From Cycas panzhihuaensis (lineage: Eukaryota; Cycadophyta): a stretch of 64,000 nt of DNA. The stretch is taken from positions 80,173,741 to 80,237,740 of the forward strand of contig CM041465.1 of assembly GCA_023213395.1 (NCBI GenBank), in the 5' to 3' direction. Positions 19,734 through 30,419 of this stretch are shown in pieces. A program made the translations under genes and the position numbers. Every line of letters begins with the position of its first letter. The stretch's first letter is position 1. Under the pieces are notes generated by a model. That model saw nothing but the letters and a program-made list of their open reading frames with translations, was not told the origin of the DNA and did no database searches.

Positions 19734-20219
19734 CTGTAAAATGCCATCCACACTAGTTAGAGTCAAGCCTACACTCATCTCTGATCCTCTAGGCTATCTT
19801 TCAGCTTCATCTGATCAAGATTTAGGGCCCCTTGGGCCCTTAAATTCTTTTTTCTATAGTTCTGCCTTCGCATCGCGTCAAACTTCGTGGTACCGCAGAG
19901 TTTGGCCTGGGTCCCGTGGGGATCGGGGCCCCGTGGCAAAGATTGCGGCACCACGATATTTGTCGCGGTGCGAACGACACCCCTCCCAAAAGGGAGGGTT
20001 TTCTTGCCAAAAAAATCAAAAAAATTCTTTCTATGGGCCACAACTAGGCCCACGAGGACCAGGGCCACCTAATGCCCTGATCCTGCCTCTTTCTGGGTCC
20101 AATTCAGACTCTGAGAGGCATTTTCTTGCTCGTACATGGCCTAAAAATCTACATAAAACTCACAAAAAATAATGAACTTAAAATCATGAGATTAGTCAGG
20201 TTTTGTAGGATCCACTCAC
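19734..20219 (-). other. Intron 1 of the E2 antisense gene (predicted)
   Basis: 486 bases, phase 0, donor CTA|GTGAGTGG and acceptor ATTTTACAG|G. It contains the GC-rich hairpin at 19867-19974. Confidence 0.55.
19867..19974. repeat. GC-rich hairpin in intron 1 (E2)
   Basis: Arms TTCGCATCGCGTCAAACTT (19867-19885) and ATATTTGTCGCGGTGCGAA (19956-19974) pair at about 15 of 19 positions. They enclose internal GGTACCGCAGAGTTTGGC-like copies. Confidence 0.65.
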
Positions 20220-20400
20220 TAGATCTGGCCTAGCGTTCGTCATCACGTCTTGATGATCTTAACAACTGTCCTCTCGCTTTGATTTGATGGTCTGATCTCC
20301 CTCTGCGTGCCTCCAAAGTTAGGTAGTACTCCGCTGCATAAGGAAATGGATCTGGATTCTCTCGAGAGCCTGTGAAAATGAATCCATTTTCCGTCGAATT

Positions 20401-20410
20401 TCCTTATAGT
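20401..20410 (-). promoter_or_regulatory. Decayed TATA box of the E2 antisense gene
   Basis: Minus-strand ACTATAAGGA sits where E1 has TATATAAGG and E3 has TATATAAAGG, about 160 bases upstream of the predicted ATG. Confidence 0.4.
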
Positions 20411-20942
20411 GGCTCCGACGGCATCGCCTCCATTTTTGATCTCGTGATGGCCCTTTGGATCATCTCTTACCCCCGATCACCTTTACCTTCTGGCTTTGTC
20501 TCCCGTTGTGCTCCCACAGCCTTCAGTTCGCTCTTTCTTATAGATGCATTTATGGCACCTTGCCAATGCATTTTTTGTAAGGCTCCTTTTGTCTCGTTTT
20601 ACATGCCACTCACGTGCACGCCTGAGTTTATACTTGTTTGGCTCATTTCACCATCTTGGACCCGTTTTTGCAGCTCTTTCTTGCCCCTGGGGCCTCTAAA
20701 GTGAATGCTCCCCCCGTTCAGGGGCATGGTTTACTTTCCCAAGTAGCCTTTGGCACCCGAGGATGCCCTTTTTCTAACCGCTCCCAGCTAGTGGTCGGAT
20801 GACCTGCTCTTGTCCTTGGGTAGGCTCATTGCTAGGTCCTCCTACCCTTCACGGCCATCTATCGCTTGCCATATGAGTCTTTTTTTCCTCCAACTCATAC
20901 TATTACACACTTTCTCCACTGAGACATTTCCTTCCATCATCC
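20411..20942. other. Divergent intergenic segment of E2
   Basis: About 530 bases lie between the antisense promoter (minus) and the second RNase H (plus), so the two genes are divergent. No protein motif is seen. A divergent promoter would fit, but only the minus-side TATA is recognisable. Confidence 0.4.
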
Positions 20943-21402
20943 ATGCCTCTCTATATTTTTACCGACGATGGAAGCCGCAGTAACCCTGGACCTTCTGCCA
21001 CCGCATGGATTCTTTGCGGCCCATCCAGACATGATTTCCTGTACTCTGGGGTCTTTCTCCCAGTGGCCACCAATAATGAAGCCAAGTACACAGCCATTAT
21101 CGAAGCTCTTATTGATGCACTCCATTTTCATCACGGACCTATCATTTTGCTTTTCGACTCCCAGGTTGTGGTATCCCATCTCACTTAGGTTTACTAGGTG
21201 AGATGCCCCCACTTGAGAGCCCTCACTTCGGCTGCCAGATCCCTGTTAGCTAATTTCTAATCTGTCAACATCTGACACATTCCTAGGGCCCTCAACACTG
21301 AGGTAGATAGCCTTGTTCGCCTCATCCTTGAGCGCCGCCTTCCTCTACTTGCTGACCGTTCCTGAAACTTGCCCGGACGCTCTATCACCCAAGTTTCAGG
21401 CC
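20943..21402 (+). pseudogene. E2 separate plant-type RNase H (aRNH)
   Basis: Begins ATG at 20943, MPLYIFTDDGSRSNPGPSA. The first catalytic Asp is in FTDDGS. The hallmark TNNEAKY (near 21068-21088) carries the catalytic Glu, and LLFDSQVVVSHLT carries the next Asp. After a TAG at 21187, HIPRALNTEVDSLVRLI closes the domain. It belongs to the RVT_3/archaeal-like RNase H class known as the extra RNase H of plant Tat-lineage elements. Here it is a free-standing ORF after the antisense gene, near the 3' LTR. E3 has the same start (MVLFIFTDGGSQGNP), which supports the ATG choice. Confidence 0.8.
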
Positions 21403-21771
21403 ATCATGCAGATCACCTTGTAATCCATTTGCACCTCCAAAAGCTAGCCACTAATGAGGTTAAACTATAGTGACGACTAGGTTTGCTCACTTGTCTCTCT
21501 TACCTGATATCATCATGCATCTCTTAGTATCTCTATACGATGGGGGCAACCCCCTCATCCTTCTAGCTTCCGGTCGATTCCCGGGTGGCACAGAGGCAAC
21601 CCCTATGTTGTCTCCACCCCTGTCCTCATATCCACACGTTTTGCCATGACACTCGCTGGCACCCTTGTCTCCTGTTATGATCATGATTTATATATATATA
21701 CATACATATGTGCTACTAACAGTTGTGTTGCCAGCATTCGCCATCGCACCACGCTTCCGAGCGGTGAGGCT
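21403..21771 (+). other. E2 untranslated segment before the 3' LTR
   Basis: No coding signal. It contains a GGGGGCAACCCCC-type palindrome near 21543-21556 and a short TA run near 21690. It is partly alignable with E3 29466-29849. Confidence 0.5.
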
Positions 21772-21789
21772 CTACTCCCAAGGTGGCAA
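21772..21789 (+). other. Candidate polypurine tract region of E2
   Basis: CTCCCAAGGTGGCAA lies directly before the 3' LTR. E3 has the related GCTAAGGAGGCAG before its 3' LTR. It is a weak purine tract, placed by position. Confidence 0.4.
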
Positions 21790-24531
21790 TGTTTCCCAGC
21801 TACCAGAAATGGATACAGATAGGTCAACTCAGGTAGGCTCAGGTATGCTTCTCCCTTTTCACTTGCACTGTTTCGTTGGAAAGGTTGATAGAAGTGTTGC
21901 CTCTCTGCATGACTGCTTACTTCATTTGCGTGATTACTTCGCATTTTGTTGCCTGTTCATGCTACCTGTCATATCGTGAGCCTATGACGACCTAGCGTGA
22001 CCTACCTTTCCACAAGGTAGGCATCCTCATGGCACTTTACAACCCTCCGCATAGTCTCCACACTACCTTAAGTCCCTTTTTTGTCCGTATGATCTGTTCA
22101 TGCCTCAACCTTAAGTTCCTAGCACTGTTTTTGGGACCTTTCGCCTGTTAATGTTGCTTGCCTCTGTCCACATGCATCCTAAACTGTCTCAAGCCACCTA
22201 GACAGAAAGTCCAGCTCCTCCTAGGCTTGCTACATCACCTCCCAAAGCTCCCCAAACCCAGAATTTAGCCTTTCTGGCTTTCTGATCCCGCACCGTAGTA
22301 AACTTAGCTATACCACAAAGTTTACTGCTGTGTGACTGTCATCAGTTATTTTTTTAAAGTTGCCATGGTAATTCTCGCATTTCCTATGGAATCGCCATGT
22401 GTCCTTACATCCACATTAGCCCTATTCATGTTCTATTCATTCACTTAGGGCTAGGATAGGTATAAGTATCAAAACTCTCACCATTTTGAGTCTCTCTTAG
22501 GTCATTTTTACTCTCTAAGAGAACAATTTTTGCTGCAACTACTGCTCTCCTGCTCCTTCTGCTATAGGTGTTCCTACAAGCCTATGTTTCCTACAACCAT
22601 AGGCCAGGGCATACCTACATCTCCTTACTTCCATGGTGGGAAGCCTCTCTTCAAGTTTCATCAAGTAATTTGGCATTGCTTTCTCCTCTAGCTCGCCCAA
22701 CAAGTGCCCCTTTCAGCTGTCTGTTGGATTCTCTCCTGCAAACCCTTGTAGAGGCCTTCTTCCTCACTATTAGCAGGCCTAGATCTGTCATACATCTACC
22801 CAGTAGGTCTCACAAACCTTTCTCTTTTAATTTTATGGTAAGTTATCCCCATTTTGGACCTATTTCTTGTCCTATTTTCCTGTTTCCTTCAGGTTTCACC
22901 ATTGCAAAGTCATTTTTCCATTATATTTGACTTGTTGTCTCCCAACTCCACCTTTCTCTCCAATTATTTTCTTCAAGGGAGCAATGAGGGAAGGATCCCA
23001 AGGTTGGGTGAAGAGAGTAAGGCAGGGTAGCCCCCTTTCAGTCCTTCTCTCCAAGGGTAATCCCTTCCCACCTTCTCTTCTCTTACTCCATACTCTTCTT
23101 GAGATTATTAGAAGAGATTGAGCCCTAGGCTAGTGCTGGATCATCAGCATACGTAGCCCCTTGCTATGTTGATTCTAGGCCTGCTCACCTCTCGTTTGGA
23201 CCCCCATAGTGTCCCCCGTGTTGTTGGGTACCCTTGACATCATTAGCAAGGGTTTGTATACCGGATTGCTGCTCATAGCAACTCTGTGTCCTGCATACTT
23301 CCCCAACACCTTGTTGCTCTTTTCCTGGTACCTCTTGGCTATCCTTAGTGATCCTTACCATTACTTTGTTGTGCTTGTGAGTTGTGTGGAGAACCTAGCG
23401 GAGGGTTGGCCATCCTGAGGCTTCCTTTACTCCATCTTTGCTTGATGATTAGCATTGTTTGAGAGAGGGTTTTTAGAGCTTGTGTGTAGCAACTGTTTCC
23501 TTCTAACACGCTAACATAAATATCACTTATACATACTTACATATACATAGTTTATCTCTTGCAGCCCCTTCATAGAAGGGATTAGTCCATGCATGTGCAG
23601 GTTGTCACGGTGCTCTTACAAAGGTGTAAAGTGCTCAAATCTAGGTAAGGTGCCTTGCTTTACTCTTTGCTTTTGCTCATTTCCTTTCACTTTCTTTTTA
23701 TAAAGGGGAAGGTAAGGGAGCCCCACCATTCATGGGTTGACGAGGACGTACATTGTGCTTGGGTGAGGTCTTCTATCAGCTGCTACATCTTCTGGGTACA
23801 TTCTTTCCCCTTTTGCTCTTGCTTTCCTTTCATACTTTTATTTGAGATCTATGTGTTAGCTAAATAGGTTACATATAAACGTGAAAGGGAAACAATACTT
23901 TTAATTCTTATTTGCGTACTTATATATTGTACACTAAACCCACATAGGAAAAGGATATATAGAGAACTTACCCTTTTCTTTTTCTTTGCTTGCAAAGCCT
24001 ATCTTGCCCCTTTTGGTTCATCCTCACTTGGCATTGTTTGTTTGCACACGTGACACGTATCCCCGTTTCCTTTCTTGTTTTTCTTTTCAAATCATTAGGA
24101 GGAAACTTTAGCTTAGTTATCCCATTCTCACTTCCATCCTTCCCTCTTGGTCTTGTTTGGTTGATTAAACAACCAAGAGGAACCTAGCCAGATCGTAGGC
24201 TATCGTCTACCTTATTTCCGCTCGTTTCCCTCCATCATAGAGAAACCTTTGAGGATTCCTTTCTTCCCCTTCCGGCCATCTAAGGGTGAGAGGACCTTCC
24301 TCTTAAGTCCATCCAGGCTACTTTTCGTACTTTCTCTCTTTCTCTTTGGGATAGAGGACCACTCCAAGGTAGTTGGGTATCATTCGCATGTCCCGAACTC
24401 ACGCTCCAGCGCACAGGGCACCCTGTGTGGTACTTACTTCGCTTGTAGGTTTTTCACCTGCATCCTCGATACTAATATCGACCATCATCATTCCTGTGCA
24501 ACTAGGTGATTATCCTATAGATGCACATCCA
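21790..24531 (+). repeat. E2 3' LTR
   Basis: TGTTTCCCAGC...GCACATCCA, 2742 bases, collinear with 7508-10239. It carries the same hairpin (22291-22332) and TATA-like site (about 22458). It is followed by the right copy of the E2 target-site duplication, CCTTA at 24532-24536. Confidence 0.9.
22291..22332. repeat. LTR hairpin (E2 3' LTR)
   Basis: Arms CACCGTAGTAAACTT and AAGTTTACTGCTGTG pair at 13 of 15 positions, at the position equivalent to 8011-8050. Confidence 0.6.
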
Positions 24532-24536
24532 CCTTA

Positions 24537-25941
24537 TTTAAGCGAAAGGAGGGATTTCATTCCACTTTCGAATGGATGAGCCACATCAAAATAGTTGATG
24601 AATTCATTCACAAGCTGCTAGAATGAGAAAATGGAATGGGCAGGCAGGTGATAAAACCATTTAAGGGCATTTCCTTGTAGGGATCATGGAAATAATTTTA
24701 TTAATATATGATCATAGGCCCAGTAGTCTATACACGCCATAGAGAAACTATGGATGTGCTTTATTGGATCTTATGATGAAGTTCCATCAAACTTAGGAAC
24801 TTCAGGAGGATGAGGTGGTAAGTTGGTTCTTAATGCCTCAATAGATAAGGGTGTCGATCTATAATCCATGAAGGGGTGTGGCCTTGCCTAGATCATAAGA
24901 TCGACAAAAGATGTAGAAGGCAATGGACAAGGAGCAGATGGGGGTGGAAAGCCCATCCCTCCTTGAGGAAATGTCCCTTGCTGAGAAGGAGCTTAAGGAT
25001 AAGCACTTTGAAAGGAAGTTTGGTTTCCTTGCAAAGGCACAACGTAAGGAGCTACACAGAATGGTGGAAATGAGGGGTGAGGGATCGAGTTCCATCCATA
25101 TGGGCCGCCTGTGGGTGGCGCAATACCATATGGATGTAAAGGGTCTACCCCATAGATCAGAATGTGACTCCCTTTACCATGCCCCCAAGGCTAAGATGTA
25201 TAGCCCAGGGGTACGTAAAGAGAAGGACCACTAGGTTAGATTTGAATGCACATGGGAGCAAATACCACATGACTAGTAGTAGGGGTGTTAGTAGGACCTC
25301 TAGGCCTACTAGCAAATGCATGTGCCATGTTAGAAGGTGGCATGTTGGCTTGACTAGGGAAAGGTATGCTAACCCCAAGCTGGGAGAAAGACATACCATG
25401 AGAGGACCCCAAAGAGTTAGGACCATGGTGAGGAATAAAAGGTGCAATAGACATCCCTAGGACAGATGTAGAGATCAAGCAGGACGGATGTGTAGGCACA
25501 AAGGGGTTGCTTATTATGGGAGGTGTAAATGTAGATGAAGATGGTAGGATAGGAACAGATGAGGAGGGTGCCCCACCACGCAAGAAATCTTCAAACCATC
25601 TAGGACGTGATTGAAGATGAGAAGCACAAAAGCACTCATTAAGGGCTTCAACCATGTCAGTAGGAGGGGTATCCACGTGATCATAAGAGGTAGACATGAT
25701 CTTAAATGAAGTAGACCCCTTAGGGCGCTCCTCATAAGAATCACCAACTATGGTGAATCTCGAGAGAAGATGGACCCTCTACTACATGAGTAGAGGGATG
25801 GGCATCATGTGGGTGATGTTGACCACCCGGGTAGTAAATAGGATCGTTGCCCACTTAGGTGGACCCCGGAAAAGATGTGGGGAACTTATGAGCTCTCGAA
25901 GCAAAGGCATGATAAGCCCAATCTGAAGGGTATCCTTCCAT
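24537..25941 (-). pseudogene. gag: E1 gag, N-terminal part
   Basis: The start is ATG at 25941 on the minus strand (MEGYPSDWAYHAF-like), matching E2 10498 and E3 49132. Visible blocks include STSYDHVDTPPTDMVEALNECF, RPRWFEDFLRGGAPSSS, ISNPFVPTHPS and GMSFSQLGVSIPF, all collinear with E2 10740-11100. The capsid part near 24540-24760 aligns with E2 11700-11890. Stops and indels are scattered through it. Confidence 0.8.
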
Positions 25942-26178
25942 TGTCAAATCAGGATCCGACGATGAAAGAAGATGATATGCAGGGTCTTCTAACAATGGAG
26001 GCAAACCATGTAGGCAATGTGAGAAGTGTCACATACAAAACTTGTCAATGCATTAAAAGAGGAAAAAAGAATGTAGAGTATGCGTTGGGACTGCCCAACG
26101 AAAGAGATAAGTAGAGAAGACCACTAAAAGGTAGTAGTACCAACAAAAAGGGAAAGGAACTAGCTCCCTTACTGGTAG

Positions 26179-26197
26179 GTCCCGAGTATGGTCACCA
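26179..26197 (-). other. Candidate primer binding site of E1
   Basis: Minus-strand TGGTGACCATACTCGGGAC, one base from the LTR end. It is the copy closest to the tRNA-Arg-like form. Confidence 0.5.
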
Positions 26198-26198
26198 G

Positions 26199-28991
26199 TG
26201 GATGTGCATCTACGGGATAGTCACTATGCTCAATAGGAATAATGGTAGTCAATAGTTGATGTTGAAGATGTAGGTGAGAACCTATAACCAAGGGGAGTAC
26301 CACGCAGTGTACCCGTGCGCCGGAGCGCAAGTTTAGGACCCGCGAATGGCACCCAACTACCTTGCAGTAGCTTTCGATCTGGAAGATAAGACACATGTGG
26401 GGGTAGGCTGGATAGACTCAAGAGGAAGGTCCTCCCACCCTTGGATGGCCGGAAGGGGGAAGAGGAATCCTCAATGGGTTTTCCTATGATGAAGGAAAAC
26501 TAAGGCGGTAGGATATAGGCGGAATGCCTAGGATGAATGTGGGTAAGCTTCCTTAGTTTACTTGGCCAAGACAAATACAACTAAGAGGAATAGCAAAGGG
26601 ATGAACTAAAGACAACTCTCTTTTTCTCTCTCTTTCACTCAATATGCAAAGGATAAGAGAAAACAAGAGAAGTACAAATGTTTCATAGGCAAGAAAGCTA
26701 AATGAAATGCATCTATGGGGTATTTTTAGGATGGGTAGGAGAAAGGAAGAGGGATATACTTCCTACTATGCCTTTTCCTATGAAAGAAAGCAAGCATGCA
26801 ATGTTCCTTGTGCAAGGGATACAAGTGGCTAATTATTATTTTTTTCTTTTTACTCTTATGTGATCTATTAGATTAAGATAATAGATTTTTGTGAGAAAGC
26901 AGAAAGGACGAGAGGTGACGGAAAGAGGGATGGAGTGTACCTCGTGAAGTATGGTGGTCAATGAAGGAGCTCGCTCATGCGCAACGTGCACTCTCTCACC
27001 AATTGGTTGATGTGTGACCAAGATAGATGCAGAGGACAGGGGCTTCCTTATCTTCCCCTTATGAGAAGTAAGTGGAACAAAGAGGAAATAAATGAAGTGA
27101 AGATAAAAGAGGGTAAAGCTTACCTGGATCCAGACATCTTTTCCCTTCACGAAATACCCCTTCGAACCTACACACACGAGAGTTTATCCCTTCCAAGAAA
27201 GAGGTTGCAAGAAGGGCTATATATATATATATGCAAATATATGTAATGTATATGTTAAAATATTATATTTGAATTAGAGAAACTACTGTTGCAGACAACT
27301 CAACTTTCGTCAAGCAAACCATACATATCAAGTAAGAAAAAGGGAAGGGAAGCCTTAGGATGGCAAAACCCTTTGCTAAAGTTCTCCACGCAGCCTTTTG
27401 GTACAGCAAGGAAGGGACAAATAACAACTTATGATAGCCAACAAACATGAGAATATGTGTAGCAAGATGTTGGAGAGATACCAAGGTGATAGAGTTGCTA
27501 TGCACAGTGATTCATCATATAAGTCTCAACACAAACCCTAAGGGACACTGGGCAAAGTGAGGAGGCCCAAAAGAGGGGTGTGCAGGCCTAGAACCAGTGT
27601 AGTAAGGGCTACATATGCTGAGATCTAGCACAGGCCAAGACACCACCTTCTCCTAGTTAACCTAAGAAAAGCATAGAAGTAGGAGAAGAAAGACACGAAG
27701 GGGATTGCCCTTAGGGAGTAGGTCTGAATGGGATGGATCCTGCCTTACTCCCTTTGCCTAGCTTTTATGAGCCTTCTCCCGCTACTTTCTTAAGGAAAAA
27801 ACCAGTAGAGAAATGGTGAAAACCTGAGAGTACAAGGTTAAACTCAAAGAAAACAACATGTACTATAGCCAAACAGGGAGAGAGCAGGAAAATACACTTG
27901 AATATGAGTATAATATGGAAATAATACGCATAAAACTTTGAAAATAGGACCTAAGGTACCTGTTGGGTTGAGTCTAGGGTGGATTTGCCCCTACAACCAA
28001 CGAGAAAGAAGAGTTCCTACAGGGTTGTGCAGGAGGTTTCCCTAAGGGCGGCCATAGGAGACACTTGTTGGGGCATATTTGAAGGAGAACCATGCAAAAC
28101 TTATTTGAGAGTGCTTAGAGGGGAGCTTCCCACCACAAAGAAGAGTCGTTGCAGGTGGATCTCAGATTAGAGCAGTAGGAAACACAGGATTGCAGACGTA
28201 CTTGTGAAAGGAAGGAAGAAAAGGGCAGAAACTACAGCAGTAGAAAGTCAAGTTACAGAGTCAAGAGAGCTAAAATGATGGTCTTTTTGGGTTTTATACC
28301 CATATCAACCCTAATCAAGTGTTTAGGGCACAAATAGGGCTGAGTTGGGCAAGTGGCCACGTGGCAATTCTATGAAAAAGATGATAATTTCTATGGAAGA
28401 TATAAAAAAATGAGTTACAAGAGTCGCACCGTGGTAAACTTCGTGGTACTATGGTAAACTTCATGGTACCACTTAGTTTACAATGGTGTAGGGCCAGAAA
28501 GCTAGAATGGCAACAATCTAGGTTCTGGGAGCCTTAAAAGCTGAAGTGGCAGGCCCGGGAGGGGCTAGCCCCCCTATCTAGGTGGTTAGGGATAGTCCAG
28601 GAGGCATGTGAACAAGGCCAAAAGTAGTATCAAGGACTAAAGGTCCTAGAAACGTCATGATAAAGACGCGAGATTAGGGTATGAATAGGTCATACAAATC
28701 AAATGAGGCTTAAGGCAATGTGGAGGCAGTGCAGAGGATTGTAGAGTATCGTGGGGATGCCTACCTTGTGGAAAGGTAGGTCCTGCTGGTCGTCATAGGC
28801 TCATGATATGACAAGCAACATGATCAAGCCAAATGGATGCAAGGTGATCATACAAATGAAGCAGTCAATCATGTAATGAGGCAATACTTCTATCAACCTT
28901 TCCAAAGAAATAATAAAAGTGAAAAGGAAGAAGCATACCTATGCTTACCTAGGTCGACCTATCCGTATCCATTCCTAGTAGCCAGGAAACA
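26199..28991 (-). repeat. E1 5' LTR
   Basis: 2793 bases, reading TGTTTCCTGGCTAC...GCACATCCA on the minus strand and collinear with both E2 LTRs. A TATA-like GGTATAAAA lies at 28292-28300. Open frames inside (for example 26836-27177 and 27263-27505) have no recognised homology and are not called genes. Confidence 0.9.
28427..28488. repeat. LTR hairpin with tandem unit (E1)
   Basis: Arms CACCGTGGTAAACT (28427-28440) and AGTTTACAATGGTG (28475-28488) pair at 12 of 14. Between them the unit TGGTAAACTTCRTGGTACYA is tandemly repeated. Confidence 0.65.
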
Positions 28992-29012
28992 GTGACCATC
29001 CTGCAGACGCGG

Positions 29013-29448
29013 CTCCAGTGTCTAAGTGGTTTTAAGAGCTAGTGGGACCATGATAAGTGAGAGGTAGTAAGGCCCCAAAGAGAGACAAGTAGTAAACAAG
29101 GATAATGATCAAGCCTAAATAGGTTGTTAGGGATCACATCATGCTAAAATAGTGATAGTAAATAGACTATGGGAGGTGAAGGTACTTGGAGATGATATGG
29201 AGTTATGGTAGAGGGTCATGAGGTACCATGGGATGCTTGTCCCGAGTCATCATATGCTAGAGTATTAGATGCAAATATGAATAGGTAGGCAAGCTAGGTA
29301 TAATGATCATGCAATAAATCAATAGTAGGCAACATGTACCTAACAATAATCTAATGACATTTTAGAGCCAATGAAAAGTGAGGATAGAAATATACTTGCA
29401 CTTACTTGAGATGAATCATCCATGTCTATTCTTGATAACCAGGAAACA
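29013..29448 (-). repeat. E3 3' LTR, first part only
   Basis: Alignable with the start of the E3 5' LTR (51880-52653 without the TRIM), for example AATAGGTAGGCAAGCTAG near 29281 against AATAGGCAGGCAAGCTAG near 52154. Similarity fades at about 29013, 21 bases before E1 begins; those bases are unassigned. Confidence 0.75.
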
Positions 29449-29849
29449 CTGCCTCCTTAGCAGCAAAGCCTCACTGCTCGGAAGTGTAATGCAATGGCAA
29501 ATATTGTCAACACAAAAGTTAGTATTGTGCATCAAAGTATAATGGTGTTGTCATCCAAGGGAGTCGCAAGTGTTATGGAAAAATATATGGACAAGGAGAA
29601 AGGAAGGGTGGCATAGGGACTGCCTATACATCACCATAGAATCTAATAAGAGAGAGCAGATGAGGGGGATGCCCCCATCACACTTATACAAGGTAAATGA
29701 TGCTAATAATCACAAGTATAATGAATGAGATAGTATAAATGGGAAGTATGTACATGTAGAGATCAGAATACGAGGGCCTCATACCAAGGGTGGTACAAAG
29801 GGTAAGATGAAAAAACAAACTTGGTGGTCACCATAGTTTAACCTTATTA
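29449..29849 (-). other. E3 untranslated segment before the 3' LTR
   Basis: Purine-rich GCTGCTAAGGAGGCAG (minus, 29449-29464) is the candidate polypurine tract. The remainder has no coding signal. It includes a GGGGGATGCCCCC palindrome near 29667, similar to the one in E2. Confidence 0.45.
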
Positions 29850-30338
29850 TGAAAGAGGTTAATGTATCAAGGTCATTTGTGTAGATTAATTATGTGACCT
29901 TAGGATATACTATTACAATTAGTCTCTTAATGAAATGTACTTTATGTGCATTTAGATGTAATTTCAGGTTCATGTCATTAGGTGGAAAAATCCTAACCCT
30001 AATGCTCATCCTCAATAATAAAAGGTGAAATCTTAATGAGGGAGTTATTATTCATTCTCACCTCTAAGCTTGCTCTCATATCTTGTTTCATCTTGTTTTT
30101 CATTCTCTATTGCCATTGTGTGCATGTGAGTGATTTATCTCCTAGATCCATTCTTCCTTCATGTGGATTATAACCCTAATGCTCACCCTCAATAATAAAA
30201 GGTAAAATCTCAAGGAGGGAGTCATTATTCATTCTCACCTCTAAGCTTGCTCTCATATCTTATTTCATATTCTTTTTCATTCTCCATTATCATTGTGTGC
30301 ATGTGAGTGATTTATCTCCTAGGTCCATCCTTCCTTCA
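29850..30338 (+). mobile_element. Copia LTR remnant: full LTR joined to a truncated second LTR
   Basis: Related to the E4 LTR (starts TGAAAGAGGTTAATGTATC against TGAAAAGGGTTAATATCAC). The first LTR is 29850-30161, ending CCTTCA. The next bases, TGTGGAT, look like the first bases of a TGTGGTATCAGAGC primer site. A second LTR copy missing its first 140 or so bases then runs to 30338. Flanks TATTA (29845-29849) and CATTA (30339-30343) look like a target-site duplication with one mismatch. Confidence 0.7.
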
Positions 30339-30419
30339 CATTAGTGGCCAATTTTTAGAGGTATGAGTGGATCATAAAATAAAAGAAGGGACAATCCCAA
30401 AACTTAGGTAATTAGGCAA

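Larger units (their letters stand above)
17811..20243 (-). pseudogene. Antisense spliced gene of E2, plant-mobile-domain-like protein
   Basis: Best copy of the antisense gene. Exon 1 is 20243-20220 (M-T-N-A-R-P-D-L, 8 codons, donor GTGAGT). Exon 2 is 19733-18524 (1210 bases, one frame). Exon 3 is 18409-17811. Joined, it is 611 codons including the final TAG, with about five in-frame stops in exon 2. Motifs: VVDNRENIRMAMLSFIEMM, CGLLKVVRTPQYMSDQQLL, DIVSHWDKRKHVFHLP, DVSVTPRDIRRILGVPV, GERMDWATL, LLQCWFFNHFG, RGTEDQAH and ATSLDLLTLIDYTADPYR. The FHLP..VTP-DI..LG order resembles the plant mobile domain. A Gly/Pro/Ser linker and acidic region follow; exon 3 has the coiled-coil-like blocks SKRDALQ, VQALEAQ and MEERLR. 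Its in-element role is unknown; chromatin or silencing-related functions are only a guess from the domain family. Confidence 0.65.
7508..24531 (+). mobile_element. E2, nearly full-length Tat/Ogre-like Ty3/gypsy element
   Basis: A 17,024-base plus-strand element inserted in the gag of E1. It has two LTRs of 2732 and 2742 bases, gag-pol from 10498 to 17081, a reverse-strand spliced gene (20243-17811) and a separate RNase H (from 20943). A hand count over the first 270 bases of the LTRs gives about 11% difference, so the insertion is old. The dual RNase H assigns it to the Tat/Ogre-like group. All reading frames carry stops or frameshifts. Confidence 0.9.
24532..28991 (-). mobile_element. E1, 5' portion (LTR and gag start)
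   Basis: Contains, from right to left, the 5' LTR (28991-26199), primer site, leader and the first part of gag, which breaks off at 24537 where E2 entered. The other part of E1 is 1-7507. E1 abuts a partial E3 3' LTR at 28992, so E1 probably inserted into that LTR. Confidence 0.85.

Noticed and set aside
28992-29030. Similarity of this short segment to the region before the E2 and E3 3' LTRs (polypurine-side sequence)
   Set aside because: The match is weak (about 36 bases with gaps), and most of it aligns at least as well to the E3 5' LTR. Too short to argue for tandem LTR-sharing elements.
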